From: T1Sed10-7 sp040904745
GTDB lineage: Bacteria; Actinomycetota; Nitriliruptoria; Nitriliruptorales; Nitriliruptoraceae
Length of the DNA: 22,399 nt
Direction: 5' to 3'
Assembly (NCBI GenBank): GCA_040904745.1
Contig: JBBDSW010000153.1
Coordinates: forward strand, 1-22,399
Shown: positions 20,660 through 22,399 of the stretch, one piece after another
Layout: every line of letters begins with the position of its first letter
How positions within the stretch are numbered: the stretch's first letter is position 1
Notes under the pieces: generated by a model
Database searches by the model: none
Told to the model about the DNA's origin: nothing
The model's input: the letters and a program-made list of their open reading frames with translations, nothing else
Translations under genes and position numbers: made by a program

Positions 20660-22381
20660 ATGCGAGCACCGATGACCGCCGACGATCTCACCGCCGTTGC
20701 CCGTGCCTGGATCGACGGTGATCCCGATGCGGACACGCGCGCTGCCCTGCAGGAACTGCTCGACCGGGGGGACCACGACGCCCTGGCGGAGCACGTCGGG
20801 TCCTCCCTCACCTTCGGGACGGCGGGTCTGCGCGGGGAGGTGGGGCCGGGGCCGAACCGGATGAACCGTGCGGTCGTGATCCGCACGAGTCGAGGTCTCG
20901 CCGACCATCTGCTGGCCACGATCGAGGATGCGGCCGAGCGGGGCGTGGTCGTGGGCTTCGACGCCCGTCACGACTCCGAGCGGTTCGCCCGCGACACGGT
21001 GGCGACCCTGGCCGGAGCCGGTCTCGCGGTGCGGTGGTTCCCCACGCCGCAGCCGACCCCGATCGTCGCCTACGCCCAGAAGGCCTTGGGCGCTGCGGCT
21101 GCCGTCGTCGTGACGGCGTCGCACAACCCGCCGGCCGACAACGGGTACAAGGTCTATGAGGAAGGCGCGGCGCAGATCGTGCCGCCGACCGACGCGGCGA
21201 TCGCCGCGGCCATCGAGGCGGTCGGACCGGCCAGCGACGTGCCACGGGTCGACCCGGTGACCAGTGAGCTGGTCGCCCCGGTCACTGCGGAGCTGTTCGA
21301 CCGCTACCTCGACGAGCTCCGCACAGCCCGCCCGGCGGCCGACGGTCCCGCCCGCCGGATCGCCTACACCCCGATGCACGGGGTCGGGCTCGAGTTGGTC
21401 CGCCGGGCGCTGGCCGAGGGTGGTCACGACGACCTGCACGTCGTCGCCTCCCAGGCCGAGCCCGATGGCGACTTCCCGACCGTGCCGTTCCCGAACCCGG
21501 AGGAGCCGGGGGCGATGGACTTGCTCCTGGCGCTCGCACAGGAGGTGGGGGCCGACCTCGCGCTGGCCAACGACCCCGACGCGGACCGGATCGCGGTGGC
21601 GCTCCCGGACCGCCACGGACGGTGGCGGGCGCTCACCGGCAACCAGATCGGCGTGCTCCTCGCGGATCATCTACTGGCCGGCAGCAAGGTCGACCGGCCC
21701 CTGGTGGTCTCCAGCATCGTCTCCACCCCGATGGTGGCTGATGTGGCCGCTGACCATGGCGCGCGCGCCGAGGTGACCCTCACCGGCTTCAAGTGGATCT
21801 GCGCTGCTGCCCGCGTCCTCGAGCGTGACGACGGACGACAGCTCGTCTACGGGTTCGAGGAGGCGCTCGGCTCCTGTGTCGGCACCGCGGTGCGCGACAA
21901 GGACGGGATCGGGGCGGCGGTCGTGGTCGCCGATCTGGCCCGCGTCCTGGCCGCGGACGGCCGTACCCTGTTCGATCGCTGGGACGAACTCTGCCAGCGG
22001 TACGGCCGGTGGGTGAGTCATCAGCACAGCATCGTGCGTCCCGGCGCCAGCGGTGCGGCCGAGATCGCAGCCGCCATGGACCGCTTGTCCGGACACACAC
22101 CGCAGACGCTCGCCGGGTACGAGGTCACCAGTACCACGGACTTCCGCATCGGTGCCGAGGCCAGGCCGCCCTGGTTGGCTACCCACGACCTCGTCGCGTT
22201 CGAGCTCGCCGGCGGACGCGCCATGATCCGTCCGTCCGGTACCGAACCGAAGTGCAAGATCTACGTCGACCTGCGCGCCGAGGTGGACGCGGAGCGCGAC
22301 CCCGAGGAACTCGACGCCGAGCTGAAGGAGCAGGCTCGTGCCGTGGCTCTCGCCCTCGCCGAGGAGGTCGGCCTCTCCTGA
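20660..22381 (+). CDS. Phospho-sugar mutase (phosphoglucomutase/phosphomannomutase, PmmB-like)
   Basis: 573 residues, complete alpha-D-phosphohexomutase with four domains. Phosphoserine loop TASHNP with Ser154; metal loop DPDADR with Asp305, Asp307 and Asp309; sugar-specificity loop GFEEALG at ~398-404; phosphate-binding loop RPSGTEPK at ~524-531. The FGTAGLRG motif at ~52-59 is typical of the large PGM2/PmmB-like branch. It interconverts hexose-1- and hexose-6-phosphates (glucose or mannose; some relatives act on pentose phosphates), feeding cell-wall and polysaccharide precursors in the cytosol. A second ATG four codons in (20672) is an equally possible start; neither has a strong ribosome site. 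It follows tetR by 69 bases and is probably a separate transcription unit. Confidence 0.92.
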   Translation: MRAPMTADDLTAVARAWIDGDPDADTRAALQELLDRGDHDALAEHVGSSLTFGTAGLRGEVGPGPNRMNRAVVIRTSRGLADHLLATIEDAAERGVVVGFDARHDSERFARDTVATLAGAGLAVRWFPTPQPTPIVAYAQKALGAAAAVVVTASHNPPADNGYKVYEEGAAQIVPPTDAAIAAAIEAVGPASDVPRVDPVTSELVAPVTAELFDRYLDELRTARPAADGPARRIAYTPMHGVGLELVRRALAEGGHDDLHVVASQAEPDGDFPTVPFPNPEEPGAMDLLLALAQEVGADLALANDPDADRIAVALPDRHGRWRALTGNQIGVLLADHLLAGSKVDRPLVVSSIVSTPMVADVAADHGARAEVTLTGFKWICAAARVLERDDGRQLVYGFEEALGSCVGTAVRDKDGIGAAVVVADLARVLAADGRTLFDRWDELCQRYGRWVSHQHSIVRPGASGAAEIAAAMDRLSGHTPQTLAGYEVTSTTDFRIGAEARPPWLATHDLVAFELAGGRAMIRPSGTEPKCKIYVDLRAEVDAERDPEELDAELKEQARAVALALAEEVGLS

Positions 22382-22399
22382 GGCCGCAACTCGGACCGG

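Noticed and set aside
1..22399. Mobile elements, CRISPR, tRNA, rRNA, riboswitch
   Set aside because: No transposase or integrase motif, no regularly spaced repeats, no tRNA-like cloverleaf and no known riboswitch core were seen on either strand.

Overview
The window is dense, GC-rich bacterial chromosome with almost no non-coding DNA. Frequent GTG starts, 4-bp ATGA/GTGA gene overlaps, an S-layer-homology (SLH) protein with the 'ASHNYGDV' mature start, paired heteromeric-type acyl-CoA dehydrogenases and an OleB-OleC fusion all point to an actinobacterium. SLH proteins of this type are commonest in deep actinobacterial lineages (Acidimicrobiia/Nitriliruptoria-like); the class is an inference. 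One 100-N run shows that the source is a scaffold. No rRNA, tRNA, CRISPR array, insertion sequence or phage gene is visible, and no gene-free stretch exceeds 300 bases.

Left part (1-5924): a minus-strand patatin phospholipase - PlsC-like acyltransferase - DM13 membrane protein series (3142 down to 36) looks like a lipid deacylation/reacylation unit. It diverges from a secreted SLH protein (3260-3886). A minus-strand pair follows, an SDR oxidoreductase with a metal-dependent amidohydrolase (5924 down to 3917), with a perfect 18-bp palindrome just upstream.

Middle part (6036-12870): a broken PQQ-type sugar dehydrogenase (minus) meets, head to head, an SLH-M15 peptidase gene (plus). Both lack their 5' ends at the same point (about 7004-7013), so this is either a true rearrangement or a chimeric assembly join. 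Then come an FkbM methyltransferase, an L,D-transpeptidase with a peptidoglycan-binding domain, a beta-lactamase-fold serine hydrolase translationally coupled to an MFS transporter, and a small membrane protein. Much of this acts on the cell envelope.

Right part (12960-22381): an olefin (long-chain alkene) pathway, oleA - oleBC fusion - oleD on the minus strand. The gap removes the C-terminus of OleA and the extreme N-terminus of OleB. Divergent from it are two acyl-CoA dehydrogenase genes and a tetR gene; a 20-bp TetR-type inverted repeat lies between the two gene sets. OleA condenses two fatty acyl-CoAs, OleD reduces the beta-keto acid, OleC makes a beta-lactone and OleB decarboxylates it to a cis-alkene. 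The neighbouring dehydrogenases would act on the same acyl-CoA pool. A phosphoglucomutase/phosphomannomutase gene closes the window.
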